The notes below the pieces were generated by a model, which saw only the letters and a program-made list of their open reading frames with translations, did no database searches and was not told where the DNA came from. The position numbers and the translations under genes are program-made. From contig JAMDHS010000011.1 of NCBI GenBank assembly GCA_029717555.1, positions 275,178 through 339,177 of the forward strand: 64,000 nt of DNA, written 5' to 3'. Below are positions 11,070-23,632 of the stretch, piece after piece; the stretch's first letter is position 1; the number at the start of each line of letters is the position of its first letter. The stretch comes from Peribolospora baueri. Taxonomy: Eukaryota > Basidiomycota > Peribolosporomycetes > Peribolosporales > Peribolosporaceae.

Positions 11070-13573
11070 ATGACTTCCCTCACTGCAGCCGCTCTCGCTA
11101 TCCACGCTCGCTCCGACGGCGACGGCGACGGCGCCTCCCAGTCCTCGCCCTCAACCCCCGTCGAAGAGGGAGGCAATGGCTCCGAGCAAGACCTCGAGGT
11201 CGCCTCGGACGCCGGCAACGACGGCAAGAACGCCTCCGCCGCTTCACGGCTTTCTGTATCCAAGGACGGCGCCGTCGTCCAGCATCGTCCCGTCCCCTCG
11301 ACGAGCGGTTCCGCCGCTCCTCACGACGACTCTCACACCTCCACCCTGACGCCCGCCGTCACTGACCCTCTCACACAGCACTGGGCAGAGCGAATGGCGC
11401 GCATCAACCACGGCCATGCCTCATCTTCTGGCGTCGACGTCGGCGGTACCAGTCACGCCGGCGTACCCCTCACCGGTCCCGGCGGCACCGGCGTCGTCTC
11501 CTCCGGCCTACACCCTCGTCTCGGCTCGTTGACGAACCCGACATACGCTGCGCCTCTCCCTTCTCCTTCGACAGGCGACCGCGACCCTCTCCTTCTACGA
11601 TCCCGCCTCGTCCCGGAGGAACGAGTGTCGGAGCTGCGGAGGAGGGGAAGTAGGAGGATGGGCGGGGGAAAGGCGAACCGTCGGTTGCTGGAATTTTATG
11701 AAGCCCAGAACGGGCAGATCGAGCGCCTCCTCAAGCCCATGTACGCGCACATGGACGACGCCAAAGAGGAGGCAGAGAACAAACGGCTGAAGGTCAAGAT
11801 CGCCGTGTGGGCTTCCATCATCGCCAACTTTAGCCTCGCCGCTTTGCAACTCTACGCCGCGGTCAGCTCGCTCTCGCTCTCGCTCTTCGCCACCGCAGCC
11901 GACTCGTTGTTCGACCCGTTCGCCAACATCGTGCTCAACTGGCTGCATCGGAAGAGTCAGACGGTGTCGCCGCTCAAGTGGCCCGTAGGAGGCGCGAGGT
12001 TTGAGTCGATCGGCAATATCGCCTACGCATTTTTGTGAGTTTATCTTCGCATCAGCTCGGTGTAGACGAGCAGGATCGGCATCTCGAGCACGACTGACGC
12101 TGTGCCGGGCCCGGTACCGTGTTCTCCGCTCGTCTCTTCCTTCATGTATCCATTTGCGCGTCTTAGGATGGGGAGCGTTAACATGGTCCTAATCGTGAGT
12201 CGCTCATCCACTGCCTCGTCAAAAGCATCACACTGCCTGTCGTATTTCGTAGCTCGTTGCGCTCGTTTCAGTCGTCCTCAAGCGCCTTCGCCCCCACCAT
12301 CTTCGATCCCCTTTCTCTCCTGTGCTGCTCTCGCCTTCGCATCTTCTTAGGTCGAGTCTATTCGCGATATTGCCGGGCACAAGCCGGGAGAGACGAACGG
12401 GCTTCACATTCCCTCGCTTGCCGCTGTCGGCGTTGCCTTCAGTGAGTTTGCATCCCTTTTCGCTGATTGCTAGTCTTTCTTCTGTTCTTTCGGTCTGACG
12501 CGTCGCTGCCGAACGGTTCCTGACCATCACGTTGGACCGCCTTTCTTCGCTTGTTCTCACACCTCTATCCATCCCGTATCGTCATCCGTCTCCATCTCAG
12601 TGACAAAATTCCTCCTTTTCCTTTACTGCTATTCCATCCGCAGTAGCTCGAGCCAAGTGCAAGTGCTTTGGGAGGATCATCGGAACGACTTGTTCATTAA
12701 TGGGTGAGTATTGCGCCACGCCCGGCGTCTCCGTCATCGTCAAGTCTCCGCTTCCAGTCACCGCCTGTCCGCTGAAGGGCGATACGTGAGGCGGGCGATC
12801 GGTCGATACCTCGACTCAGCTTACCTTTTTACCCACCGGTTTGGGCAGATTCGGCATCTTCGCGTCCGCCGCCGGATCGAAGATCGCGTGGTGGCTCGAC
12901 CCTGCAGGCGCCATGCTGATCGCCTGTGCAGTCATTATAAGCTGGACGAGGACCTCTTATGGTGCGTCACAGAGAGAGTGGCAGCCTGGGAGCTGATTTA
13001 ATTCCGGCGCGACGACCGACTTGGGACAAGGGGGAATCTTCACCGCCTTGCTTAGCTGACCATCGTCATCTCATACCCTGCGCTCCACACTCTCAGGGCA
13101 ATTCCAGCATCTCGCAGGCATGGCCGCTCCCAGCGACTTCCTCCAGGTGAGTTAATGTCAGGATGGAGGGGCCAGTGGACGGCGGCTCGTATCTGTCTCA
13201 CACTCCGGTGTCTGCTTCTTTGCCCATCTCGTGCAGCTCGTGATTTATAACGCCATGCTACACGATCAAGACATAGAGAAGATTGACTCGTGTCGAGCAT
13301 ATCACTCCGGTCCCGTGAGTTGCGTCGCATCGCCGTGTGTCGCACGCGCTGCCCCCATTTTGATGTGCTTTTCTTTCCTTCCGCCTCGGCCTCGTTCAGA
13401 AATATGTTGTCGAAGTCGACATTGTCATGCCGTCCACGACGCCTCTCTGGAAGGCCCACGACGTGAGCCAGGATCTGCAGGATAAGCTCGAGGAGCTTCC
13501 GCAGGTCGAGCGAGCGTTCGTGCACGTCGATCACGAGGTCGAGCATAAGCCTGAGCATCGCAAGTACGAGTGA
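11070..13573 (+). CDS. Cation diffusion facilitator, Mn-type metal transporter
   Basis: Eight exons (11070-12034, 12167-12194, 12351-12441, 12601-12703, 12849-12961, 13097-13146, 13237-13314, 13400-13573) encode 533 aa. The start is the ATG in a CACCATGA context at 11070. A Ser/Gly-rich cytosolic N-terminus of about 240 residues precedes the membrane domain. The second helix carries DSLFD (about residues 278-282) and the fifth carries DHRND (about 387-391). DxxxD in both helices is the signature of Mn-transporting CDF proteins, where Zn-CDFs have HxxxD. The C-terminal part (VVEVDIVMPSTTPLWKAHDV, then VERAFVHVDHEVEH) is the usual cytosolic dimerisation domain with metal-binding histidines. The likely role is Mn2+ export from the cytosol into an organelle or across the plasma membrane; which membrane cannot be told. 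Exon 2 is only 28 nt. Confidence 0.88.
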
Positions 13574-13699
13574 GGAGAACAAGGATGGCGCGGCGGCATC
13601 GAAGGGGAGCGGAATGGAGAGCGGGCGAAGTGGCACGCAGGCCGGGTCGCTCGTCCAAGTCATGCATGATCGCACGCGATATGGACATAGTAGCACAAT

Positions 13700-13702
<3 letters not shown>

Positions 13703-13749
<47 letters not shown>
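13703..13749 (+). repeat. 47-nt poly-T tract
   Basis: Uninterrupted run of T about 130 bp after the CDF stop codon, followed by direct repeats of GCGTACA (13795-13816) and TCCTTGA (13826-13846). Confidence 0.97.
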
Positions 13750-13965
13750 CCTTCCCGCCGTACTATCTACACATTAGCTGGCTGCGTACGGCCGGCGTAC
13801 AGCGTACAGCGTACAGAACGCTTGTCCTTGATCCTTGATCCTTGATCTGGACTCGAGGATTCGGGCTTCCATGCTAGACAGTGTCAGGGGCCAGATGTCG
13901 TTGCTGGGTGCCAGACAAATGCACGTCAATGGACGGACGATGGACGGACGGACGGAGAATCTTGC

Positions 13966-13983
13966 GTGTGTGTGTGTGTGTGT
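13966..13983 (+). repeat. (GT)n microsatellite
   Basis: Nine GT units, next to GGAC-type repeats at about 13931-13955. Confidence 0.95.
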
Positions 13984-16160
13984 AAATGCACGCACGTAGG
14001 TTTTGTGGGCGTCTGATCCGAAAGGAGCAGGGCGGGTAAAGCGGGGGGAAAAGGAAAAGGGGAAGAACGGTGTCCTCCTTCTTGCGCTTGGCTTGCTCTT
14101 GCGCTCTCGCCAAGGCAAGGCAGTGATCAACCCGCAACGCCGCCGCGCATTCTTTCTTGTCTGTCCGCCTGTCTGCCTCTCGCTCGTATGCTCGTCCGCC
14201 GTCCGCCGTCCGCCGTCAGCCCTCATGCGCTGCACCATGACATGCAGTACCCTAGTTACCGAAACTTGGAGGCAAGCCACGCCATTCGTTGGCATGTGCA
14301 GTGGCAGTGGCAGTGCAGTGCCGCTCCAATCCAATCCAATACCTACACGAACTTGCGCTACTCTACGAACGGAAAACGAAACTAGGTCATTTTGAACAAC
14401 CCAAGCTTTTCTCTTTCTTCTTTCTTTTTCGGTTAATTCCCGACCGGGCCTGCCTGCCTTCCTTCTCCCTTGCCAGCCATTTCATCCTTCATCCTTCATC
14501 CTTGCCGCTCGCTCGCTCGCTGCACTCCTCAACTGAAGACTGACTGGCTGGCCGTTCTCGTCGCCGCCGGCGTCCACGTCGTCCGTCGTCCGCTGCCGGC
14601 TGTCCGAAGCAGGGTCGCCCCCCCCCGCTGCCTCGCCTCGGCCAGCGTGGAACACATCACCGACCCGACTCGAGATGAATGAATGCCCTTGCGCTCCGGA
14701 GGACTGGCTGGCTCGCTGGCTCGCCGGCCGGTGGCGAGGAAGAAGACAGAAAGAAAGAAAAGGAGAAAGAGCGTGTGAGACGACGTACATGCACATACAT
14801 GTACATGCTGGACCGCCATCTTGTCTGTCTCTTGGTGACGAAGAGGGCCGGGGAAGACGGTGCGGTGCAGGTGGGGTGGTGCAAGCGAGGCCCGCCCTGC
14901 GTCCGGCCGCGCCGTGCCGGTCGTGGAGGGAGCGTGCGAGCTTGGAACTTGCCTGCCCGCTCCGCTCGCCCGCCTCTAATCCCCGAGTGGTCGACGGCGA
15001 CGAGCAACGAGCGACGTGCGAGGAGCGATCATTTTGGCGCGATTGGGATTTTGATAGAAAACCGATTTCTTGCTTGCGCGATCCTTTCCTTCCCCGCCGT
15101 CGCCCGCTCGCCCGCTCCCTCTTCCCTCCGCATCCTCACCATCTATACCCACCCGCCCTGCCGACGTCCCCTCCCCTCCATCGCCTCCTCCCTCCAACCA
15201 CATCTCCCGAGCGCCAGCAACCCCCGGCGCCTTCCCCTCCCGTCCTCCCCTCCCTCATATCATCCTCCCCATCCACCGCCCACCTCGCCCAGCCCAGCCA
15301 CCCACCTTCCCCCCATCCCTCCTCCCCCGCGCTCGCCCGTCACCGTCGCCGTCATCCTATCTTAACCCGGCCATACGTACGTACGCCATCATCGCCCACC
15401 CGTCCCCGCCCGTTCTTCTCGCCATCCCTCCTCATCCACCTCGATCACGACCAGCACGACTTTTGCACGCTCGCCCTTTGCCTCTGAACCTCCTCTCCTC
15501 TCCTCTCCTCTCCTCGCCAACGCCATTCCTCTCGTCTTCCTGGCCATCTCGCGTTTCGGCCAGCACACCACACCACGCTCGCACCGGCCCTTTCCTTCGC
15601 CTCCAAGCCCAGTCTCGCCAGTCGGTTGGCGAGTCAGCTAGTCACTCGCTCAGTCGGACGTCGACGGTGAGCGTCGTCGTCGTCGTCGTCGTCACCCTCT
15701 GCGCCGCTCACCACGAGCATTCCCCCTCGTCGCCCCACCCTCATCGTTGTCCGCGTTGAGGCACTCCTGACCAGTCTCCATCTCGCCCTTTTTTTCTTCT
15801 TCCTCCTTCCCTCTCTTCTTCTGGCCTCTTTCGCTCGCCCCTCCCTTCTTCCTCACTTAGGCTGGACGTCGTCTGAGCGGCGGGGCAAAGGTAAAATAAA
15901 ATAAAAAAGAGGACGACGCAAGGTCGTCGTCGTCGTCGCTCGCTGGCACCGACCGACCGACGTCAACGGCACACGGCCCTCGTACTTGCGTCGTCGTCGC
16001 CCTCCTCCTCCTTCTCATCCCCGTCACCCTCCTCGTCACCCTCCAGTCCGACTTTGGCGGACAGTTGCCGAGCGCAGGGCCGTGCCGTGCGGTGCCCCTC
16101 CACAACACCTGATCGGGACGTTGTCCACGTCTAGCTCGGCGCGGGCCACGCAGGGGAAGT

Positions 16161-16206
16161 TCAGGTCAGGTCAAGTCAGATCGGGTCAGTACAGGTCAGA
16201 TCAGGC
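16161..16206 (+). repeat. Degenerate AGGTCA/AGATCA repeat cluster
   Basis: Five to six closely spaced copies of GGTCA or close variants (AGGTCAGGTCAAGTCAGATC and onward). They sit about 1.1 kb before the start codon of the Zn2Cys6 gene. This could be a simple repeat or an array of binding half-sites. Confidence 0.7.
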
Positions 16207-16550
16207 GCTCATCGTCACCGACGATAAATTAAACAAGCGGGGTGAGTCTTCTCTCCCTCGTTGCCGCCGTTCCTCGACGCACCCACCCGCGTCTGCCCAC
16301 GTCATGTCCGCCCGCCTCCATCTCCATCTCCACACTCTCGGACGCATCGCGTCGGGCACGGAGCGATTTGAGCTCTTAATGCGGAAAAAATCACCGCAGA
16401 CAGCTCGCGTTGACCACGACCCCGCTCTCGGCGTCCCCTTTGCTCCCCTTCTTTCCTTCTTATTCGCCTTTTCGTCTTTTCCTCCCTCTCTTCTTGACAT
16501 GTCCATCCACGCCGCCCCTCTTCGTCTCGTCGCGTCTAGCATCGCACCGG

Positions 16551-16675
16551 CATCGCATCGTATCGCATCGCATCGCATCGCATCACCCTCCCTCGGATCG
16601 GATATCTCTCCTTACCTGACGCCCTCGGATCGACGTCTCGCTTCGGCCCTCGTCTCGTCTCGTCTCGTCTCGTCT
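16551..16675 (+). repeat. ATCGC and CTCGT pentanucleotide microsatellites
   Basis: ATCGC is repeated around 16551-16584 and CTCGT around 16650-16675. Confidence 0.9.
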
Positions 16676-17334
16676 TCCGCAAGTCGTCAGCCGACGGGCA
16701 CGCCTCGAGGAGCGTTTATTGCCCCGTCCTCACTCGGCTCTCACGCGTCGGGCATCAGGTGAGCCGCCCTTCCCACGCTCCCGCTTTTTCTTTCCCTCGT
16801 CTGCTGTTGTCCTGGTGGTCGTCGAAGCGGGCCCTTGGAAAGGCGAGAGATTAGATGGATGGACGCCATGAGATTACGAGCCGTGCGGGTGCGAGCGCGA
16901 GCGCGGGTGCAAGTGCCACCTGTCCCCTCCTCGCTCGACCGACCGGACCATTTCCATGATCGATCGCCCTTTCCTCTGCCCAGTCAAAGTCGACCTTGAA
17001 ATTTTTTAGTGTTGACCGGCTCCCCTTTCCTCCGTACGTCAGATGCTCACCTCTCACTCCCTTCTTCTTCTTCTTCTTCTTCGCCTCCGTCCCCAGCTCG
17101 CCGCCGTCCTTCGCTCGTCCAGCCGCTGTTCGCTGCTAATATCGCTTTCGGCTCTTTGCCGACACTGAGCTCTCGGCGCTTTCGTCCTTCGCTCCTCCGG
17201 CTCGCATCAACCAAGTCGACCAAGTCGAGGCGGACCGTCCGGTCCGCCTTTCTTCCCAATCTGTCCTGTTCTTCCCTTCCCTTCTCCTCGACCTCGCTCG
17301 ACCCACGTGCCGTGCCGTGCCTCGCCTCGTACGA

Positions 17335-20300
17335 ATGCCGCCACAGCGCGATCGACCCGGCGCTGTTCGAGCGACCAAAGCCGGCTCACCACCTTTCCAA
17401 TCCACTTGGGCCGGCGGTCCCCGGTACAGACCGTGGTCCGGTCCGTCGACGGCCAAGCTCGGAGACGTGGTGGATGAAGACGCTGAGACGGGGGGCATTC
17501 ACGGGCCCTCCGTCGCTGGTATGGCACCGCCGAGCGCAGCTCGAGGGATCCCCGGCGGTCACCCTTATTCTGGCTCGTCCTCGACGGCGGGCCGGGGCGT
17601 CGACTACCTGCCCGTCGGATCAGAGTCCTTGGATTCCGCCAGGCCACGTGCGTCGACGCTCGACAGCATCTCCGAGCTTGGCGTCACCGGCCTCGGCGCC
17701 GATTCACCCCCGCCCACCGCATCGGCCTCTGGAGCCGTGGCAGGCGCCCCACCGTCGTCGATACCGGCCCGTCGCAGGTCGGGCAGCGCAAGTCGAGGCG
17801 GTGCCGCGGGAGGTAGGGGAACGAGGAGGACGAGTCAACCCTTGGTGGCCAGCGGCGTTGTCGTCGCCGCCGCAGACGGTGAGCCGACGGTTCCACTCGC
17901 CCTCCCTTCTCTCTTTTTATGCGCTCAACCTTCTCTAACTAACCCTCGCTCCATCTCGCCCGCTTTTCGCTTCCACCTTTCCTTTCAGACGACGCCTCGG
18001 CCATGCCACCACCACCGAGGCGGAGGTCGTCAGCGTCATCGATGAATTCGACGTTGGCCCAGACGTCTCCTCCGAACAACCTTCCTTCGACGCCCTTGGA
18101 TATGAACGTTTCGTCCAAGATTAAACATACTAGGAGTCGCGGCGGATGCGTGACTTGCAGTGAGTGTAGTGGTTCTATCTTCACGTCCGCTCCAAGGAGC
18201 CGGCCCAGCGCCTTTGGTGCTCATGTCCGTTTTCTCTCTCTCTCTCGCTTTCTCTTCACGGCAGAGGCGATGAAGATTCGTTGCGACGAATCCAATCGGC
18301 CGGGCACCCTCGAGGGCGGCCCCTTCGGAGGCTCGTGCCAGAACTGCATTGACAAGGGGCGCAAGTGCGGAGGCTACGTTCGCACCATCCTCTTCGATAA
18401 GACCCGGGACAAGACGTGCACCACTGGCCTCGCCGGCGGAGTGCCGAACATGAGCCCGGAGATCGAAGGTGATCTCAAGGTCGTCCTCTGGGAGCCGGGC
18501 GACGAAGACGACGAGGAGGGCGTCGAGACTTTGCTCGGACCCGACGGCGAACCCGTGTACGGCGAGAAGGCCGACCTCGTCCTTCTCAACCAAGGTCAGA
18601 TCGAGATCGACCGCGACCGCGACGACCGGCCGGATTCGCACACCCCGATTCCGATCCCAGGCGGCTACGAGGGCGATGGCGATTCGTCCGGTGCTAGCTC
18701 GCCGGACGCCCCTTATCGCACCCACCAACCCCGCCCGCCGCTCGTGTCGGTGGGCTCCCTTCTCGACAAAGGCGCCGGCGTGCTCATGAACGGTTACGGT
18801 CAAGACGGAGCCAACGGGGCGACCTACGCTGGCGACGCGCATGCCATCCACCCTCACTACGCCTTCTCCAACGGTCAGGCCACGCAGCAGCAGCAGCCGC
18901 CTCGGACGGACTACGCCTACTACCCCGGCCAGCCGGCGTACATGAGCCAAGTCGCTTACGCCGATTCTGTACCCCATGACGGCGCCATTCGCCAGCCTCC
19001 GTTCGGATACACGCATGCGGGTCTCCAAACCGCCGCGTGGGGTTCCAATCCGTTCGGCGCGCCGTCGACCGGCTTCTCTGGCAGGTCGGGCGAGCATGCC
19101 CCCTCGCCCAACAATCTCCGAGGCTGGTGGGCAGGTGGCGGTGGTGGCGGCGGCGGGGCGGGCGCCGGGCCCGAGTCTCCGTACTCTCAACCACCTCCGC
19201 CTCAGCCTGCTTTCTTTGGCACGTCCAACCCGGCGGGATTTCCACCACCTCAGCAACCGTCCGACAGCCCATCTCGACCGAGGCCCGGAACTTACCAAAC
19301 GCCATCAACCGGCTTCTGGTTCGGCGCGTACGACAGCCGTGCCTTCAGCTTCTCCGGTCCTTCCCCTTATCCTGGTTACGCCCCGCAGGCGCCTGCGCCG
19401 TCCACGTCGACTTCCGACGCGCCTGCCGACGCGCCCCTGCTCCAGAGGATCTACAGCGACGGCAGCGGCGTCAGCGACGGAACGTCCCCCGGCGTCGGCG
19501 ATGGCGTCGGGGTCAAGTATGAGCCCGGTTTCTTCGTTCGACAGCCGATGTCGCCCGACGATCAGGTGCGACTTCGCGACGTGAACGACGTGCACAGCCC
19601 TTCCTCGCCTTCGGTCGTGCCCTTGGCCGCTCCCGGCATGTTCAGAGAGCCGGACGTCGAGTCGCACGTTCATCGCACCAGCGTCAGCTCGACGAATCAC
19701 AGCTCGGTCAGCTCGAGCAAGTCAGGCTCCCCGTCGGCTCTCCAGAACCAGCACCAGACGGGAACGCTCAGCGAGAGCGAGAGCGATGCGGAAGGAGACG
19801 CGCCGATGGCCACCTTCCCGCTGGGTGGCGCTTGGCAACCCGACCCGTACCCGTCGAGTGGCAGCACGCAAGACGTGCGCATGGGCATCGGCGAGCTGGA
19901 TATCGACGACAATTCTCGCTTCACCGAGCTCGGAGATGTGCCGCTCGAGTCGACGACGACGGCGGGGGCGGCATCGCAATACCCGCTCAGCTCGACCGAC
20001 TTGTCTATACCGCCCGTCGTGACCATCGGTTCCGATCCCTCCTCGGCTGTCGATCCCTCGGGTTGTTATCCCGTCGACGGGGACTATTTCCACGACGACA
20101 CGTCGAGGACGGTGTCGTCGGTCGACCTTTTCGCCGCCTTCGATCCCAGCTTGCAGTTCATGCGCACAGGCAGGAACAAGGCCTTACAAGAGGTGTTCGA
20201 GCTCGCCAAAGACCCGGTCGCGTTGCGCAAGAAGCTCAAGGAGATTGCCAAAAAGCATCTCTACCCGAATGGCCGTTACCCTCCGCTTGCGCTCGTCAAG

Positions 20301-22424
20301 GAGCCGATGAAACCGCCAGCGACGCCATGGACAGTGTCCGTCATGGAGGACATGTTGCTCGACCGATGTGAGCGGACCCGCTTTTCGAAAGCTGCCACCC
20401 CTCCCCCTTGCTCCTTCTCTGACTTCCCCATTCGTCTGTCTTGGTTCCGCCGCGCAGTCTTCCAAGATACGGCTCGCATGTTGGTCGGCGGTCTCGACGA
20501 GTCGAAGAACCCGTTCCGCCTGACCATCTTCCCCGTCGCCGGCAAACACCGGTCCATCTTCCACTTCGTCATCGCGTGAGCCTCCTCCGTCCCTCGTTCA
20601 TCGCGGCGGGCCGCTCGCTAAGGGGTAAACCGACTTTTCTCCCGGCCTGGCCTTGATCCGTTTTCCTTTTTTTTTTTTTCACTCCTCGTCTCTCCATAGC
20701 GTCTCTGCCGCGCATTACGCCACCCGCCTGGCCCACATGGAAGGCGAAGCTTGCGTTCCGCTGGACATCAACCAGTGCGGTCAACTCATGACCATTCACG
20801 GTGATGCCAGCGACAACACGGCCAGCAAGGACGATTGGAGGAAGCTCACTCCCAGCCTCCGATCTCGAGAGATGGGAGCCTACGCGGTGAGTGGAGCTTC
20901 CGAGTTTGCTCAGACTTTCACATCGTTTCACCAAGCTCACCCCACCCACCCTTCCATCTTTCTTGTCGTGCTTTATGTCTTTAGGGGCGTCATCTGCTCC
21001 TTGCCAGCCGACTCCTGCGAGAGGACCTGCCCAAGCAGGCCCCGTCCGAAGAGGCGATTCTGGACGCGTGCGCCACCCGATTCGCGCACATGTTCGAGGT
21101 AAGTCTCATCGGCGGACTGGACGGACGGTCTTGGCGCCGACGTCGCTCAGCGACGGCCCCCACGCTAATGTGCACACACACGCGTCTCTTCCCAGACCTT
21201 TTCTCACGGTCGAGCCACGGTAGAGGACATCTCGGCTATCGAGCGCGCGTCGACCTGGACGGAACAGACACACCCAACCTTTGCTTCCGTCGAGGGCCTT
21301 CTTGCGCGCTGGTCGTTCTGGATCGACGTCTTCAACGCCACGTCTCAGGGCCGCGAGTGTCGTGCGGTCACTTTCACCAAGAGCGGCGTCCTGAACGGCG
21401 TGGACCCTTCGTCGACGCAGAAGCTTGACGCTGGCGAATTGTGGGGCATGCAAGACCTCATGGGCTGTCCGTCTAGCCTCGTTCTTTTGATCGGCGCCGT
21501 CGCCAACTTGGCTGCCAAAGCCGCTGCGTGGAACTTGACGGCCAACTGGCAGGTCCATTCGCCCGCTTACGGCCGTCGCACCGCCCGGCCTGCCATGCAC
21601 CTCGACCTGGCCAAGCAATTCCTGGAAAAGTACACAGCGGAGGACGAAGAAGAAGAAGAGATCGCTCCGGTTTTGCGTCATTCCACCCTCAGTGGCGCTA
21701 TGCCCGGCACGGCTGTGCCTGCCGTGCAGGGGCCGTCCCGCCAGGGTTCGCTCGATCATCTGGCCTCGCTCGTCTACGCTGACCTGCTCAACTGGGACTA
21801 CTCCGGCCCGGGCGTCCAGGAGGTCACGGGCGGCGCCGCCGTAGAGGCCCGTCTCTCCGCCGAGTGCTTCCAGTACGCCGCTCTCGTCCACCTCGTCCGC
21901 ACGGTGTTCAAGTTGCCGCCCCACCATAAGAAAGTGCAAGAGCTTATCCGCGAGGTTATGGACCGCATCCTTCAGCTTCCCAAAAACTGCTTGGAGACTT
22001 GGGTGAGTCCTCCTCCTCCTCCCCGATCAATCGCCTCGATCTAGCGCGCCCACTGGCCGACTTTATTTTGACATATTGGATCCACCATACCGGACGGCAG
22101 GCGACATTCCCTTACTTTGTCACCGGCTGCGAAGCGATCGACGAGGAAACGCAGACCTTTTTCAAGATCCGCTTCATGCAGATGGAACGCAAGATGGGCA
22201 TCGTCAATCTACTGGTTGCGCGACAGGTGAGTGCCGCAGTGGCCTTTTTTCATATCGGGTCGTTTTGGCGCAATGGATCCATTGACTCCCTCTACGCGTC
22301 CTTGTCGCGTCCTTGCTTGCAGGTCATGGAGCAGGTCTGGGAAGCTCGCCGTCGGGATCCTCGGCACGACGTCCATTGGAGCCAGTTCAGTCGCACTCCG
22401 CACGGAACGCTCATCGTGACGTGA
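17335..22424 (+). CDS. Zn2Cys6 transcription factor with Fungal_trans_2-like domain
   Basis: Nine exons: 17335-17878, 17989-18159, 18265-20367, 20458-20575, 20700-20886, 20985-21098, 21196-22002, 22101-22226 and 22323-22424, giving 1423 aa. The zinc cluster begins near residue 234 (GCVTC, then KAMKIRCDE, then SCQNC and GRKCGGY) and is split by intron 2 just after its second cysteine. The loop between the third and fourth cysteines is 17 residues, longer than the usual 5-12. A large disordered Pro/Ser/Gly/Tyr-rich middle follows. From about residue 880 the protein is well folded, with helical segments like those of the Fungal_trans_2 regulatory domain (for example MEDMLLDRFFQDTARMLVGG and NPFRLTIFPVA). 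It should be a nuclear DNA-binding regulator. Target genes cannot be inferred. The ATG at 17335 is the first in frame, but an upstream exon is possible because the leader is long. Confidence 0.82.
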
Positions 22425-23632
22425 TGTCTCGCGTCCGCCCCCCGTCGGCTTCTGCTGTGCGCCCTCCCTCACCCTCGGTCCGGTCTCGCTCTTCGTTCGA
22501 CCGCTTGGCTCGAGCTACGGACGCGCCGGGCGGCCCAGACGTTCACTATGACTCTCGCGTCTCGCGTCGCTACCGGTCCTCGCATTCACCGCCATCCTCG
22601 TTTCTCTTTCCTGGTCTCCACCTCACCGCATTTCTTCTTCACGATGCCTTTTTGTTTCTTGGCGGGCTTTTCCCCTCGCTTCCCTTTCGGCTTCTTTCTG
22701 GCCCTTGGGAGGATTCCTCGTATTCTGCTATACCAACACTGCTGCTTTGTCTTTGACGCCAATTCCCATCACTTGCTTTTTTTCCTTCTTGTTCGTTCAA
22801 TCTGGCCCTTCCGTCTTGATTTCTCTTTGCCCCAGCGTCTCGCTCGCTCCCTTGATGTCCCATCATGCGATACCCGCAGATGCCCCCGCCCCACTTTTAT
22901 GTCCTTCATAGGTTCTCCCCGCGTTCCGTTCGTTGTCTTTATCGTCCTCGTTCTCTCCACTGTCTCATCACGCCTCACGCCTATGCATGTTCGGATCGTC
23001 TCCTATCGCTCGCTCGGTCTCCTTCATTCTCCTCTCTCTGACTTGTCCTCCCCCCCCCCCTCCATTCGTTTATCGATCCATGTCTGCTTGTTTTTACCCT
23101 GTGTGTCACCCCTGGGCCTCCAACATCGTCTCGTCTCGTCTCGCCTTGCCTCGCCTCGTCTCGTGTCGTCCGGTCTGGTCATCGTCATTTGTTCGCTTGC
23201 AATTTCATCGTTCTTGCCTTGACCGCTTTCGGTCCGCTCGCTCCGCGCGTTCATGGAGTCGGGACAGCCTACATTATAATAAAGGCATCGTGGCCCGGCT
23301 CGCTCGTCTCTCCCGCCGACGAACGTACAAGTAGTACAAGAGCACACGGCGAAGCTCCGCGTCGAGGAAGAAAGAAAGAAAGAAAGAAAGGGAGGAGCAG
23401 AGGCGGCCAGTATCGATACGCCTTGCTTTTGGCCTGTGCACTCCCTGGTCGTCATTATGATCCGGTATGTGCTCTCGTCTTCGTCTTCGCCTTCGCGCTT
23501 TCCCTTCTCATACCGCCTCTATTCAGAGTGATCCGATCCGATCGTTTCTGATGAAGCGAGACCGGAACTGAAGGAAGGAAGGAAGGAAAACGGCCTGAAG
23601 TGAAAATGGAGATTACATCGAGCGAAACCGCA
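22425..23632. other. Convergent 3' regions of two Zn2Cys6 genes
   Basis: T/C-rich sequence with a GAAA repeat at 23369-23392 and CTCGTCTCG-type repeats around 23127-23165. No gene was recognised; both flanking genes end here. Confidence 0.6.

Larger units (their letters stand above)
13574..17334. other. Long gene-free gap upstream of the Zn2Cys6 gene at 17335
   Basis: There are 3.8 kb without a convincing gene. The stretch contains a 47-nt T run, TG, GGAC and TCCTTGA repeats, C/T-rich blocks (15100-15560), ATCGC and CTCGT repeats and a GGTCA-rich element. Open frames such as 14675-15487 and 15070-15759 translate to Pro/Ser/Arg-rich sequence typical of pyrimidine-rich DNA. It probably holds the promoter and a long, perhaps intron-containing, 5' leader of the transcription-factor gene. 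Confidence 0.55.

Noticed and set aside
13703-13749. Poly-T as the tail of a retrotransposon inserted in reverse
   Set aside because: No reverse transcriptase, integrase or target-site duplication was seen on either side.
14675-15759. Overlapping plus-strand open frames before the Zn2Cys6 gene
   Set aside because: They arise from C/T-rich DNA lacking stop codons. No domain, and no consistent splice structure to the gene at 17335.
22425-23632. A gene between the two convergent Zn2Cys6 genes (for example the 22548-23222 frame)
   Set aside because: The translation is Phe/Ser/Leu-rich from pyrimidine tracts and has no start context or family motif. It fits overlapping 3' regions.
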